Both the position numbers and the translations under genes were made by a program. A stretch of DNA of 64,000 nucleotides from Chloroflexota bacterium. Its GTDB lineage: Bacteria > Chloroflexota > Anaerolineae > UBA2200. A model generated the notes under the pieces. It was not told the DNA's origin. It saw only the letters and a list, made by a program, of their open reading frames with translations, and ran no database searches. Location of the stretch: the NCBI GenBank assembly GCA_014360755.1, contig JACIWX010000001.1, forward strand, positions 62,001 through 126,000, in the 5' to 3' direction. Shown here piece after piece: positions 52,074-62,515 of the stretch. The first letter of the stretch is position 1. Each line of letters opens with the position of its first letter.

Positions 52074-53153
52074 ATGATTAACGAGAAACGACTTTTGGAC
52101 ACATTTCTGGACCTGGTACGCATTGATAGCCCATCGGGTGAAGAGATGGCGATGGCTCAAGAAGTGGCGAGGCGCTTGCGCCAACTTGGGTTCACTGTGG
52201 AATTGGATGAGGTGCACAATGTCGTGGCTAGATTGCCAGGACAGGGAGTTCCTCTCTTGCTGGCTGCCCACATGGACACGGTGATGCCTGGGCGTGGGAT
52301 AAAACCCGTGGTGAGAGAAGGGGTGGTCTATAGCGATGGTACAACGATATTAGGAGCAGATGACAAGGCGGGCGTAGCGATCATCCTCGAGGTTGTGCAG
52401 GTGGTTATGGAGGACAGATTGCCTCATCCTCCTCTAGAAGTTGTCATCACAGCACAGGAGGAGACTGGACTTGTCGGAGCCAAGCATCTGGACAAATCTC
52501 GCTTACAAGCGAAGGCGGGCATATCCTTCGATGCTGGGGGTGCGCCAGGGACAATTGTCGTGGCTGCCCCTACGCATGATAATATTGCGGCTGTGGTGCA
52601 CGGCAAAGCGGCCCACTCAGGCACTCGCCCAGAAGAGGGGATTAATGCTATCCTTGTTGCTGCCCATGCCCTGGTGGACATGCCGCTGGGCCGCATTGAC
52701 GAGGAGACAACCGCCAATATCGGGATTATCAAAGGAGGCATAGCGCGCAATATCGTCCCAGATCGTGTGGAACTCATGGGCGAGGCACGCAGCCGAAATC
52801 CCGCGAAATTAAAGGCGCAAGTCAACAAAATGGTGGAAGCCCTTCAGATGGCAGCCCAGCGCTACGGCACAACCGTAGATATAGAGGTTATGCGATCGTA
52901 CGGGGGTTACTCTTTTAGCGAGGAGGATGCTATTGTCCGGCGGTTGATGGCTGCATGTCGCGCTGTGGGCATTGAACCTATCCTGACACCCACAGGTGGG
53001 GGTAGCGATGTCAACATCTACAATGCGTCCGGGTTGCAGGTGGTCAATCTGAGCACAGGCTTGCGCAAAGAACACAGCACGGAAGAACACGTTGCTGTGG
53101 CAGACATGGTTGCCTGCGCACAGATTGTGCTGCAATTTCTACGGGATTGGTAG
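52074..53153 (+). CDS. M20-family metallopeptidase, PepT-like
   Basis: The 359-aa enzyme resembles tripeptidase T-like M20 peptidases. The first metal-ligand motif is AAHMDTVMPG (His-Met-Asp), the second GADDKAGVAI (bridging Asp), the catalytic Glu pair is in TAQEETGLVGA, and a dimerisation domain follows (about 175-280). The last His ligand lies in the closing KEHSTEEHVAV. It probably cleaves small peptides in the cytoplasm. ATG 52074 follows GGAGG by five bases and is preferred over ATG 52050. Confidence 0.88.
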   Translation: MINEKRLLDTFLDLVRIDSPSGEEMAMAQEVARRLRQLGFTVELDEVHNVVARLPGQGVPLLLAAHMDTVMPGRGIKPVVREGVVYSDGTTILGADDKAGVAIILEVVQVVMEDRLPHPPLEVVITAQEETGLVGAKHLDKSRLQAKAGISFDAGGAPGTIVVAAPTHDNIAAVVHGKAAHSGTRPEEGINAILVAAHALVDMPLGRIDEETTANIGIIKGGIARNIVPDRVELMGEARSRNPAKLKAQVNKMVEALQMAAQRYGTTVDIEVMRSYGGYSFSEEDAIVRRLMAACRAVGIEPILTPTGGGSDVNIYNASGLQVVNLSTGLRKEHSTEEHVAVADMVACAQIVLQFLRDW

Positions 53154-53202
53154 TTGCCCTCGCAATCGTTGGGCATATATTGACGGGAAGGAGATGCAAG
53201 GC

Positions 53203-54081
53203 ATGGACCAATTGGTGCTTTGGGGCACAGGGGTTATCCAGTGGTTGCAGTCTTTTCGCAATCCTGCCTTGGATGTCTTATTCCAGGGCAGTACTTTCTT
53301 AGGTGATGAAAAGTTCTATCTACTGATGATCCCGCTTTTGTACTGGGTAGTGGACAAAAGATTGGCGATGCGCTTGGGCTTTGTCTATCTCGGCTCAGCC
53401 TATTTCAACACCCTGCTGAAGGCGATCTTTGCGATACCACGGCCATCGTTCCCCACGGTGCAGGTGCTTGCCCCAGCAGAAGGCTATGCTTTTCCCAGCG
53501 GACACGCTCAAACTGCCTCAACCGTTTGGAGTTATCTGGCTACTCAGGTGCGGCGTACCTGGTTTTGGGTTTTGGCAATTTTGGTGATGGTCCTGGTTGC
53601 TCTGTCTCGCGTATATCTGGGCGTGCACTATCCCCAAGATGTGCTGGTGGGGACAGCCATTGCACTGGTGATTGTAGCAGGTTACAACTGGTTTGTGTGC
53701 GCGTACGGTACTCGCATTGCGCAGTTGCCCCTAATTGCCAAGTTGGCATTGGGTTGTGCTGTGCCATTGTTGCTGTTGGCAATTCATACGGAGAAAGATG
53801 CCGTTGCTGCGATGGCGGCGTGTCTGGGCCTCAGTACGGGGGTGACACTGGAGCACGAATGGGTACACTTCCGTTGCGCTGGCTCAGCAACGCAACGCGC
53901 GATTCGCTTTGTCATCGGGCTCATCGTGCTGTTGGCATTGTACCTGGGCCTCAGCGCCGTATTGCCTGGTGGACTGCTCTTCCGCTTGCTACGCTATGCC
54001 CTGATCGGTATATGGGCGAGTTTGGCGGCGCCTTGGCTGTTTATCAAGCTGCACTTGGCTGAAGTTGAACAGCCAACTTGA
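53203..54081 (+). CDS. PAP2-family membrane phosphatase
   Basis: The 292-aa protein has about seven helices and the three PAP2 motifs: KAIFAIPRP (KxxxxxxRP), PSGHAQ and SRVYLGVHYPQDVLVG, each with its catalytic residue (Lys/Arg, His and His/Asp). It dephosphorylates a lipid phosphate such as undecaprenyl pyrophosphate, phosphatidic acid or phosphatidylglycerophosphate. ATG 53203 with AAGGAG nine bases upstream is chosen; the frame open back to 53092 overlaps the peptidase gene and is unsupported. Confidence 0.88.
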   Translation: MDQLVLWGTGVIQWLQSFRNPALDVLFQGSTFLGDEKFYLLMIPLLYWVVDKRLAMRLGFVYLGSAYFNTLLKAIFAIPRPSFPTVQVLAPAEGYAFPSGHAQTASTVWSYLATQVRRTWFWVLAILVMVLVALSRVYLGVHYPQDVLVGTAIALVIVAGYNWFVCAYGTRIAQLPLIAKLALGCAVPLLLLAIHTEKDAVAAMAACLGLSTGVTLEHEWVHFRCAGSATQRAIRFVIGLIVLLALYLGLSAVLPGGLLFRLLRYALIGIWASLAAPWLFIKLHLAEVEQPT

Positions 54082-54186
54082 TGCAAGGCTGCACCACGGC
54101 CGTTTCTGCGGAATTGCACTTGGTGATGTGCCCGTCAGCCCGCCGGTGCAGTAGACTGTTACAGTTCGAAGCGCAGAAAAATGCGC

Positions 54187-55095
54187 CTAAGGAGAGTGGG
54201 ACTCTGCCTGGAGTGCAAGATAGGTGAGCGTCCAGGTAGCGGAGCGAAAGACCTGATAGATTCCTCCCAAGAATGCCAGCAATAGGCTGACAGGTATTGC
54301 CATCAATAGGGCGAGGAGAATCGCCAGGAGCGCAGACTTTGTAGCAACATAAAGCATGCCCGTCGGTGCGGCTACCATCGCGAAAGCAGCCAAGGCGAGC
54401 GGTGCCGTGATGAGTCCGACAAGCAGGTCTATACCAAAGAGCAGCAGCCACATCAGGCTAACGCGCCGCAGGTTTTGGTGTACGAGGTGGTACCCGTCTC
54501 GAAGGCTGTCCAAAACCCCCTTTCTTTTCAGCACGCACTGGCGATAGGCGAGATCACGCCATAAGCCAAAGGCTGCTCCGACTACGATGAGGAGACCTAT
54601 GACCAGCAGCATGAAGAACACGGTTAGCAAGACACCCAGGATGGTGAGCACCCGCTTCTGAAAGAACAGCAATACCAATGGCGAGAGCCCCAGGGCAATC
54701 AAAGTAAGTGCAATAATCAGCAGTGGGATAGCAGTAACCAGGTCGATGCCAATCAAAGGCAGAAATCGTGCCCAGCCAATGCGCCATCCACTGTGGACGG
54801 TGGTGTGCTCCGTCTCCTCTACCTCGCGGACCATCCCGATTAGGGCGCCGCGGCTGATAGTGGTGATCACTATGCCGGCAATCACTAGTACAAATATTAG
54901 AACTATCGCGAAAAGCACAATGCCCCAAATCAATCCTGGTGGGAGTTGATCTCCAGGACGCATCCTGTATTCGAAACCTCGGCCGATGTTTCCACCACTC
55001 CCGCTAAAAAAGGCAAGCAGGAAGCCAAAAAGCCACAATGCTTTGTATCGCCAGGTAATCTCTAGCGCTCTTTTGAGAATCTTGGTGTAATCCAT
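54187..55095 (-). CDS. hypothetical polytopic membrane protein
   Basis: The 302-aa protein has about six membrane helices. The start reads TKILKRALEITWRYKALWLFGFLLAFFSG, a form common in DUF7544/'glycerophosphodiester phosphodiesterase membrane domain'-like proteins; I cannot assign a function. Before the second helix is a Gly-rich loop (GSGGNIGRGF). The ATG has AAGGAGAAAAGG directly before it. It converges on the PAP2 gene. The 254-base gap upstream (55096-55349) carries only two small inverted repeats (near 55159 and 55211). Confidence 0.65.
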   Translation of the reverse strand: MDYTKILKRALEITWRYKALWLFGFLLAFFSGSGGNIGRGFEYRMRPGDQLPPGLIWGIVLFAIVLIFVLVIAGIVITTISRGALIGMVREVEETEHTTVHSGWRIGWARFLPLIGIDLVTAIPLLIIALTLIALGLSPLVLLFFQKRVLTILGVLLTVFFMLLVIGLLIVVGAAFGLWRDLAYRQCVLKRKGVLDSLRDGYHLVHQNLRRVSLMWLLLFGIDLLVGLITAPLALAAFAMVAAPTGMLYVATKSALLAILLALLMAIPVSLLLAFLGGIYQVFRSATWTLTYLALQAESHSP

Positions 55096-55349
55096 CCTTT
55101 TCTCCTTATGACGTTCGTATCAGTGCGGCAACTTTTCCTTGGCACAAGGTTTAAGGCAAGGTTTCCATACGCATGGAAATACTCTGACTGTGCTGTGCCT
55201 TTCAGCAACGTAGTTGTGTCTAGAGCACAACACAATGCAGCCATGTGTTTGACTGCTGTGCTTGGCTGCAAGTATGCCTATTGCAATTTCCAGTGGTTGT
55301 CCGAAGCGCTTGTTTTGTCGGGCAGGGGGGCGGCGTTCCTTGCTACGAT

Positions 55350-55562
55350 CTAACTTACATCTCCGCGTACGACGAAGGCGATTTTTACATTGGCGCGGTA
55401 CTCGGTAATTACGCCATTTTCAACGACCGCGGTCTGCCCAACCACATCAATTCCCGTGATACCCCGCACGGTTTTGGCGGCCTCCGCCACAGCGTTCTTC
55501 GCTGCGTCTTCCCAACTCACCTTCGAGTTGCCGACCAGTTCGATGACCTTGACTACGGGCAT
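55350..55562 (-). CDS. dodecin family flavin-storage protein
   Basis: The 70-aa protein is a near-typical dodecin: VVKVIELVGNSKVSWEDAAKNAVAEAAKTVRGITGIDVV, then an antiparallel beta sheet (ITEYRANVKIAFVVRG). Dodecins form hollow dodecamers that bind riboflavin or FMN and buffer free flavin. The aromatic residue at the flavin site is Trp28. Start ATG 55562 has AGGAGG about seven bases upstream; the frame open to 55595 is unsupported. It diverges from the giant membrane gene. Confidence 0.9.
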   Translation of the reverse strand: MPVVKVIELVGNSKVSWEDAAKNAVAEAAKTVRGITGIDVVGQTAVVENGVITEYRANVKIAFVVRGDVS

Positions 55563-55672
55563 CTTTGCCACCTCCTGTAGGATATTTGGGCACAACTTGC
55601 GCAGTGCTTATTTGTATCATAGCACACTCCTCTCCCCCTAGCAAATGGCCTTTGCGCTTGCGCAATCATTTG

Positions 55673-55701
55673 TTGACCATCCCCCCTTCTCCTAGTATAA
55701 T
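55673..55701 (+). promoter_or_regulatory. strong promoter of the YfhO-flippase fusion gene
   Basis: TTGACC (55673-55678) and a perfect TATAAT (55696-55701) are spaced exactly 17 bases apart, 29 bases before the TTG start at 55731. Confidence 0.8.
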
Positions 55702-55730
55702 CACTGCCAGTCATGTGAAAGGCGGTAGGT

Positions 55731-58700
55731 TTGTTGACGAGAAAGGATGTATTCATCAATCTAGCTCTTGTCTTGGGATTGCTCATCCTTTTGGTCGTTT
55801 TCCTCTGGCCGGTGATTTTGGGGGGCAAGACGCTTTTGCCGTTGGACAATCTCTTTGCTTTCCCACCGTGGCAGAAATATGCTGCCCAGTTCAAGGTGGA
55901 CATCCCTCATAATGAACTGCTCAGCGATCTAATCCTAGAGAACTATGTATGGAAGCGCTTGATTGTTCAGGCGCTGAAAAGCAGGCAGATCCCCCTGTGG
56001 AATCCCTATATCCTGTCTGGACAGCCTTTCCTGGCGGCAGGTCAGCATTCGGCGCTTTACCCCTTGAGCGTGCTGTTCTATATTTTGCCGCTGGTGAAGG
56101 CTTATGGCTACTTCACTGTCCTGCAGTTGTTCCTGGCTGGCGTGTTCATGTACGGCTATGCCCGTACTATTGGCTTGGAGCGCATAGGCAGTGTGGTTGC
56201 GGCCGTCGTTTTCCCTTTCAGCGGCTTTATGATCGTCAGTGTGGTCCACCCCATGATCATCGCTGCGGCTTCCTGGCTGCCTTTGCTGTTGACCATCGTA
56301 GAGCGCCTGGTGCGCACACAGGAGAATCAGTATCCAAGGCAGAAACCTCAGCCTGTATCCTACATCCCTTGGATAGCCCTAGGGGCAATTGCCATGGGCT
56401 TCATGTTCCTGGCTGGCCATGTGGAGATTGCCTACTACGTGGTGTTGGTGACGGCTTTCTATGCCTTGTGCCGCCTTGCCATTCTGTGGTGGCAGGGTCG
56501 CAATGGGGTGCAGGTGGGCAAACTGGTGGCAGGCATTATATTGATTGTCGCCATTGGCATGGGATTGGCAGCGATCCAGATTATCCCGCTCTACGAAGTA
56601 GTGACGCAAAACTTCCGTCAGGAATCAGCCACGTATCAGCAGATTATTGGTTGGGCTTATCCGTGGCGACGGCTGGTTGCTTTTGTGGTGCCTGATTTCT
56701 TTGGCAACCCGGCTCACCACAGCTATTTGGATGTCTTCAGTCGGCAGGTCGTTACGGCGCTGCGCAACGCACAAGGTATGCCTATTCGCACCATCTACTG
56801 GGATGTCAAAAACTACGTGGAGGGCGGCAGCTATGTAGGTGTTCTGCCGTTACTGCTTGCTTTAGTAGCCGTTTGGAAATCCAGGACAAAATATGTCTGG
56901 ATCTTTCTGGCGCTGGCTGTTATCTCATTGTGCTTTGTCTTTGGCACCCCGCTGTACGCTGTTCTCTACTATTTGCTGCCAGGCATCAAGCAACTGCATT
57001 CCCCATTCCGCTGGATATTCCCATACACGCTGAGCGTTTCCATCCTTGCCGGTTGCGGGGCATCCTGGCTAGCCAAGGAGTCCTCTGGTGGAAGGGCTCA
57101 TTTTGTCCGCCTGCTCGGCACGCTGGCGTTCGCCTTAGGCTTGCTGGGGTTGGGAGCGTTGGTATTGAGCCTCTCTTTTCCCAAGCCAGTGATTGCACTG
57201 GCGGAACGGGTCATGTTTTCGCTGGCGCAAGCCCCCGAAGCCTTTGCGGATGGACGAGCGTTCTACTCCTACCAGTTTCGCAATTTCCTGATTTTTTTCT
57301 TGGCGCTGTTGGGCGCAGGGCTGACCTTCCTGGCGCATGCTGCTCGTCTGCGCCTAGGCAAAATTCCGCTGTGGCAATTGTTGGCACTTGGGGTCATCCT
57401 GGCTGAGCTGTTCACCATCGGTATGCCGTTTAATCCCGCTGCAGACCCGGCTATCTTAGACTTTACGCCACCGGTGGTGACTTTCCTACGCCAAGACAAA
57501 ACACTATGGCGCTTTACTACGTTCAATGCGCCGGGCGAAAAGACCTTCAATGCCAACGCTGGTATGTTCTACGATTTAGCCGATGTGCGCGGTTATGACT
57601 CCATCATCATGCAGCAGTATGTGGATTATATGCAATTGGTTGAGCCCCAGGGGGAACTGCTTTACAACCGCATTGCGCCCCTGAGCAAGGACACTTCATT
57701 GGATTCTCCTCTGTTGGATTTGCTCAACGTCAAATATGTCATCACTACGGCAACGATTGAGCGGCCTAATTGCACGCTTGTGTACGAGGGTGAGGTTCGG
57801 GTCTACCGTAATGAGGACTACTTGCCGCGTGCTTTTGTAGTCTATCAAGCGCAAGTGATCCCCGATGCAACAGCCAGGCGGGAAGCCCTGCGGCAATTCA
57901 ATCCACGCGAGACTGTGATCCTGGAGGTTGAGCCAGTAGGAGGCGCTGCTTGGGCTGAAGGGACAGGATGGATGCCTGCTACAATTGTTGCTTATGAGCT
58001 GAATGAGGTGGTCATTGAAGTGACTCTACCCCGCAGCGGCTACTTGGTGCTGGCTGATAACTGGTTCCCTGGCTGGAAAGCCTATGACACCCAACCGGGT
58101 CAGGATGAGCAGGAAATTCCCGTCTACCGGGCAAATGGCACCTTCCGTGCGGTGGCTCTTGATGCAGGCCAGCATCGCGTGCGTTTCAAATACACGCCGC
58201 TGTCGTTCAAGTTAGGCTTGTTCACTAGCTTCATGGCAGGTGTTGTCTTGCTGTTGCTTGTGAGCTACTGGCTGTGGCGTCGCCTGTATAGCGGTGCGCA
58301 AGAAGAACGTGATGTGCAACGAGTGGCGAAGAATGCGCTGACCCCCATGGCATTGTCTTTGCTCAACCGCGTGATTGATATGGTCTTCGCCATGCTCTAT
58401 TTACGTATCCTAGCCCCGGAAAAGGCAGGACGCTATCAGTTTGCCACGAACTTTATTGGCTACTTTGAAACGGCGCTCCTTTTTGGCCTGGGCACATTCA
58501 TTACGCGGGAAATTGCCAAGCATCGTGAGCAGACGAACCGCTATGTGAGCAATAGTGTGGTGCTGCGCTTGCTGTTTTGGTTTGTGCTGTTGCCCATCTT
58601 GGGGTCTATTGTCTATGGCTACGTACGCTTTTTCGGTTTAACGGGGGATACTGTTGCTGCGATCTTCTTTTTCTTTGTTGCTTTGATTCCTTCTTCAGTT

Positions 58701-59789
58701 GCCGATTCCTTCACTGCACTCTTCTATGCCAACGAGAAAATGGAGTATCCGGCGGCGATCACCTCGGTAACGACCATTGTGCGGGTTACATTGGGCACGT
58801 TGGCATTGCTCCTGGGCTATGGTTTTGTGGGGATGGCTGCCACCACATTGCTGGTCAATATCGGCACGGCGTTGATCTTGGGTTTCCTCGCTACTCGTAT
58901 GTTCTTCCGCCCTCAACTGGAATTCGACTCTCCTTTTGCACGCACTATGGCAAATGAGTCGCTTCCGCTCATGGTAAACAACTTGTTATCGAGGATCTTT
59001 TTCCAGGTAGATGTGCTGCTCCTCCGGCCTTTGCGGGGCGATGTCGAGGTTGGCTACTATGGCGCCGCTTACCGTTACATCCGTGCGCTGGATATCATTC
59101 CCTCGTATTTCACCCTAGCCATTTTCCCCTTGATATCGCGCTTTGCCGAGTCCAGCCGTGAGTCACTCATCCGCGCTTATATCCTATCCGTGAAGCTACT
59201 GGTCATGATTGCCCTGCCCGTCGCGGTGGGGACTACCTTTGTTGCGCGGGAACTAATCCTGGTGCTGGCTGGGGCGGAATACCTGCCGCATTCTATGATC
59301 GCTTTGCAGTTCCTCATCTGGTATATGCCTGTTGGTTTCATCAATAGCGTTACCCATTACGTATTGATTGCCATTAACCAGCAACGCTTTTTGACCAAAG
59401 CGTTTACATTTGGCGCTGCTTTCAACATACTGACCAACTTGCTCCTTATTCCTCGCTATGGATATGTTGCGGCTGCGATGGTAACTGCGCTATCAGAAGT
59501 AGCACTGTTCCTGCCATTTTACTATTGTGTGCGCAAGAATCTCACCACGCTGCCATGGGGGGAGATATTCTGGCGGCCAGGTGTGGCGGCTGCCTTGATG
59601 GCTGCTATCATGTGGCTACTGCGCAGCACCACAGCCCTACTGACCATCCCAGTCGCAGCCGCAACGTACCTAGCGACTCTTGTGGCGGTGGGAACCTTCC
59701 GCCAACCTGATGTGGCTTTGGTGATGCAGTTGTTGCCAGCTGGTGTGAGAAAACGATTGTCAATATCGAACACAGGAGGTGTGCTATGA
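55731..59789 (+). CDS. giant membrane protein: YfhO-like part fused to an oligosaccharide flippase (Wzx/MATE-like) part
   Basis: The 1352-aa protein joins two known families. Residues 1-850 form a YfhO-like GT-C membrane protein ending in the family mark [16 protein letters not shown] and [17 protein letters not shown]; this part is paralogous to the gene at 16009. From about 865 a polysaccharide-export flippase follows ([35 protein letters not shown], about 12-14 helices). The frame is continuous, with no stop between, so it is a true fusion in this assembly. It may glycosylate and flip the same lipid-linked surface sugar. TTG 55731 or TTG 55734 is the start. Confidence 0.85.
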   Translation: MLTRKDVFINLALVLGLLILLVVFLWPVILGGKTLLPLDNLFAFPPWQKYAAQFKVDIPHNELLSDLILENYVWKRLIVQALKSRQIPLWNPYILSGQPFLAAGQHSALYPLSVLFYILPLVKAYGYFTVLQLFLAGVFMYGYARTIGLERIGSVVAAVVFPFSGFMIVSVVHPMIIAAASWLPLLLTIVERLVRTQENQYPRQKPQPVSYIPWIALGAIAMGFMFLAGHVEIAYYVVLVTAFYALCRLAILWWQGRNGVQVGKLVAGIILIVAIGMGLAAIQIIPLYEVVTQNFRQESATYQQIIGWAYPWRRLVAFVVPDFFGNPAHHSYLDVFSRQVVTALRNAQGMPIRTIYWDVKNYVEGGSYVGVLPLLLALVAVWKSRTKYVWIFLALAVISLCFVFGTPLYAVLYYLLPGIKQLHSPFRWIFPYTLSVSILAGCGASWLAKESSGGRAHFVRLLGTLAFALGLLGLGALVLSLSFPKPVIALAERVMFSLAQAPEAFADGRAFYSYQFRNFLIFFLALLGAGLTFLAHAARLRLGKIPLWQLLALGVILAELFTIGMPFNPAADPAILDFTPPVVTFLRQDKTLWRFTTFNAPGEKTFNANAGMFYDLADVRGYDSIIMQQYVDYMQLVEPQGELLYNRIAPLSKDTSLDSPLLDLLNVKYVITTATIERPNCTLVYEGEVRVYRNEDYLPRAFVVYQAQVIPDATARREALRQFNPRETVILEVEPVGGAAWAEGTGWMPATIVAYELNEVVIEVTLPRSGYLVLADNWFPGWKAYDTQPGQDEQEIPVYRANGTFRAVALDAGQHRVRFKYTPLSFKLGLFTSFMAGVVLLLLVSYWLWRRLYSGAQEERDVQRVAKNALTPMALSLLNRVIDMVFAMLYLRILAPEKAGRYQFATNFIGYFETALLFGLGTFITREIAKHREQTNRYVSNSVVLRLLFWFVLLPILGSIVYGYVRFFGLTGDTVAAIFFFFVALIPSSVADSFTALFYANEKMEYPAAITSVTTIVRVTLGTLALLLGYGFVGMAATTLLVNIGTALILGFLATRMFFRPQLEFDSPFARTMANESLPLMVNNLLSRIFFQVDVLLLRPLRGDVEVGYYGAAYRYIRALDIIPSYFTLAIFPLISRFAESSRESLIRAYILSVKLLVMIALPVAVGTTFVARELILVLAGAEYLPHSMIALQFLIWYMPVGFINSVTHYVLIAINQQRFLTKAFTFGAAFNILTNLLLIPRYGYVAAAMVTALSEVALFLPFYYCVRKNLTTLPWGEIFWRPGVAAALMAAIMWLLRSTTALLTIPVAAATYLATLVAVGTFRQPDVALVMQLLPAGVRKRLSISNTGGVL

Positions 59790-61081
59790 GCAACTGGGTG
59801 TATATCGAGAACATTGCCGCTTTTGAAGGCCAGGAAGTAACGATTAAAGGATGGTTGTACAATCGCACGGATAAAGGCAAGTTGCAATTCCTTCTCGTGC
59901 GCGATGGCACAGGCATTATCCAGTGCGTAGCCTCTCAAAAGGATTTGCCCCCAGATGTATTCGCGGCGGCACAGAGTGTGACACAGGAATCATCCCTGAT
60001 TGTTACAGGTCAGGTCCGCGCCGACAAGCGTGCTCCCGGAGGCTATGAGCTCTTGTTGACTGGCCTGCAGATTGTGCAGCTTACGCAGGATTATCCCATT
60101 ACGCCGAAGGAACACGGCATCGAATTCCTGATGAAACACCGCCATCTTTGGATCCGCTCCGCGCGCCAACATGCTATCCTGCGTATTCGCGCAGAGGTGG
60201 TCAAAGCGATCCGCGATTGGCTGAATAGCCACGGCTTTGTGAATGTAGACACCCCTATCTTGACCCCCTCTTCCTGCGAGGATACCACCACACTGTTTGA
60301 GACGGATTACTTTGGCGAGCCAGCTTACCTTACCCAAAGTGGCCAACTTTACAATGAAGCAACGATTGGGGCGTTTGGCAGGGTGTACTGCTTCGGGCCG
60401 ACATTCCGCGCGGAGAAATCCAAGACGCGCCGTCATTTGACCGAGTTCTGGATGGTGGAACCAGAGATGGCTTATGTGGATTTGGAAGGATGCATGGAGA
60501 TAGAGGAACAGTTTGTCAGCTATATTGTGCAAACGGTGCTCGCAAACCGCGCCAAGGAACTGCAGACTTTGGAACGAGACACCTCCAAGTTGGAAAAGGT
60601 GGTGCCACCTTTCCCACGTATCACTTACGATGAGGCGGTGAAGTTATTGCAGGAAAAGGGGTTTGATTTCAAATGGGGCGACGACTTTGGTGCACCCCAT
60701 GAAACCGCGATTGGCGAACATTTTGACCGCCCTGTGTTCGTCCATCATTATCCCACGGCGATCAAGGCTTTTTACATGGAGGAAGACCCCACGCGACCAG
60801 AGGTCTGCTTGTCAGTGGATTTGTTGGCTTCAGAGGGCTATGGTGAAATCATTGGCGGAGGGCAACGTACTGCGAGCTACGAATTGCTGGAGCGGCGCAT
60901 CAAAGAGCACAATCTACCCCGCCAGGCTTATGAATGGTATCTGGATTTGCGCCGCTACGGGTCAGTCCCTCACTCTGGTTTTGGCTTGGGGGTGGAGCGT
61001 ACAGTAGCGTGGATTTGCGGGATTTCGCACATCCGCGAGACGATCGCTTTTCCGCGCATGTTGGAGAGGATATATCCATAG
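59786..61081 (+). CDS. asnS: asparaginyl-tRNA synthetase
   Basis: The 431-aa class-IIb enzyme charges tRNA-Asn. An OB-fold anticodon-binding domain (residues about 15-105) precedes the catalytic core with motif 2 ([21 protein letters not shown]) and motif 3 ([15 protein letters not shown]). The ATG has AGGAGGTG at a good distance and overlaps the stop of the fusion gene by four bases. An AspRS is excluded by the AsnRS-specific [18 protein letters not shown]-like stretch. Confidence 0.95.
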   Translation: MSNWVYIENIAAFEGQEVTIKGWLYNRTDKGKLQFLLVRDGTGIIQCVASQKDLPPDVFAAAQSVTQESSLIVTGQVRADKRAPGGYELLLTGLQIVQLTQDYPITPKEHGIEFLMKHRHLWIRSARQHAILRIRAEVVKAIRDWLNSHGFVNVDTPILTPSSCEDTTTLFETDYFGEPAYLTQSGQLYNEATIGAFGRVYCFGPTFRAEKSKTRRHLTEFWMVEPEMAYVDLEGCMEIEEQFVSYIVQTVLANRAKELQTLERDTSKLEKVVPPFPRITYDEAVKLLQEKGFDFKWGDDFGAPHETAIGEHFDRPVFVHHYPTAIKAFYMEEDPTRPEVCLSVDLLASEGYGEIIGGGQRTASYELLERRIKEHNLPRQAYEWYLDLRRYGSVPHSGFGLGVERTVAWICGISHIRETIAFPRMLERIYP

Positions 61082-61115
61082 TGAGGAGTGATGAGTGAGG
61101 AGTGAGGATAAAGCA

Positions 61116-61150
61116 TAAAACGCAAAACGCAAAACGTAAAACGTAAAACA
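61116..61150. repeat. tandem 7-bp repeat (five units) after asnS
   Basis: Units TAAAACG, CAAAACG, CAAAACG, TAAAACG and TAAAACA follow one another at 61116-61150. Just before them is a GTGAGGAGTGA-type purine repeat (61081-61107). Both lie in the short gap between asnS and the GH1 gene. Confidence 0.85.
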
Positions 61151-61171
61151 TGAGGCATAAGGGTGGAGAGG

Positions 61172-62515
61172 ATGGGTAGAGAAGCGTTGCGGTTTCCGTC
61201 GGATTTTCGTTGGGGTACAGCCACGGCTGCACATCAGGTAGAAGGCGAACCAGCGCCCAGCGATTGGTGGGCTTGGGAGCGGGTTCCCGGGCACGTGAAG
61301 GATGGCACGGACGCAGGGCGCGCCTGCGAGTGGTGGGCAGGCCGTTATCGCGAGGATTTTGACCTTGCTCAGGCAATGGGCCAGAATGCGTTACGCCTCT
61401 CTGTTGACTGGAGCCGTATCGAGCCTCGTGAAGGGGAATGGGATGGGCAAGCGATTGCGCGCTACCGGCAGATGTTGAGTGACCTACGCGAACGCGGTAT
61501 AGAACCCATGGTAACCCTTTTTCACTTTGTCAGCCCTTTGTGGTTGGCAGAGAAAGGAGGCTGGGAAAACGAGAGCACTGTACGCTATTTTGAGCGTTTT
61601 GCAACCAAGGTAGTAGAAGAGTACGGTGATTTGGTGGACTTGTGGTGTACGGTCAACGAACCCAACGTCTACGGGGCATATTCTTATCTGCTGGGCAATT
61701 GGCCACCGCAGAAACGGGATATCCGGCTCGCTTTCCGCGTGATACGCCACCAAATGCTTGGGCATGCCTTCGCTTACCGCGCTATTCATCGGGTGCAACC
61801 TACAGCCCGAGTGGGGCTGGCGCAGCATTTGCGCGTTTTCGACCCGATGCAACCGCATTCCATGCTGGATCGTTGGGCAGCCAGGCTGCAGGATTACCTC
61901 TTCAATGGCATTGTGCTCGACCCGCCTGTGGATGGGGTGCTCCGTTTCCCATTGAGTGGGAATGCGAAAGTTCCTGCGCTAGTTGACTCGCAGGACTATA
62001 TCGGGTTGAACTATTACTCGCGTGACATGGTCAGTTTTGACATTACTAAACCCCAGTTGCTCTTTGGACGGCGCTCGGTCATGCCAGGCGCAGAGTTCAG
62101 CATGGAGGGCTGGGGCGAAATCTACCCCGAAGGGCTGTATCGGCTGCTCAAGCGCTTGCAACGGTATGGGAAGCCCATCTACGTGACCGAGTTTGGCGTG
62201 CCGGACAACGATGACTCCAAACGGCCACGTTTTCTCATCACGCATTTGTCTGCCGTCTACCGCGCGATCGCGGATGGCGTGCCAGTGAAAGGAGTCTATT
62301 TCTGGTCCTTGGTGGACAATTTCGAATGGGCAGAGGGGTTCAGTGCGCGTTTCGGCCTCATTGGGCTTGATCTGGAAACAGGGAAACGTACCCTGAAAAG
62401 CAGCGGGCAACTGTATGGCGAAATCTGCCGCAAGGGGGCAATCACGATGGAGATGATTGAGCGCTACGCCCCAGAACTCAAAGAACAACTCTTTGAGACT
62501 AGTCATTCCTCGTGA
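61172..62515 (+). CDS. glycoside hydrolase family 1 (beta-glucosidase type)
   Basis: The 447-aa enzyme is a TIM-barrel beta-glycosidase. It starts with the GH1 mark FPSDFRWGTATAAHQVEG. The acid/base Glu lies in CTVNEPNVYG near 162, and the nucleophile Glu in YVTEFGVPDND near 342, where the usual TENG reads TEFG. WSLVDNFEWAEGFSARFGL closes the barrel. The protein has no signal peptide and is probably cytoplasmic. ATG 61172 with GGAG just before it is preferred over GTG 61163. Its 3' end overlaps the convergent GHMP kinase gene by 13 bases. Confidence 0.92.
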   Translation: MGREALRFPSDFRWGTATAAHQVEGEPAPSDWWAWERVPGHVKDGTDAGRACEWWAGRYREDFDLAQAMGQNALRLSVDWSRIEPREGEWDGQAIARYRQMLSDLRERGIEPMVTLFHFVSPLWLAEKGGWENESTVRYFERFATKVVEEYGDLVDLWCTVNEPNVYGAYSYLLGNWPPQKRDIRLAFRVIRHQMLGHAFAYRAIHRVQPTARVGLAQHLRVFDPMQPHSMLDRWAARLQDYLFNGIVLDPPVDGVLRFPLSGNAKVPALVDSQDYIGLNYYSRDMVSFDITKPQLLFGRRSVMPGAEFSMEGWGEIYPEGLYRLLKRLQRYGKPIYVTEFGVPDNDDSKRPRFLITHLSAVYRAIADGVPVKGVYFWSLVDNFEWAEGFSARFGLIGLDLETGKRTLKSSGQLYGEICRKGAITMEMIERYAPELKEQLFETSHSS

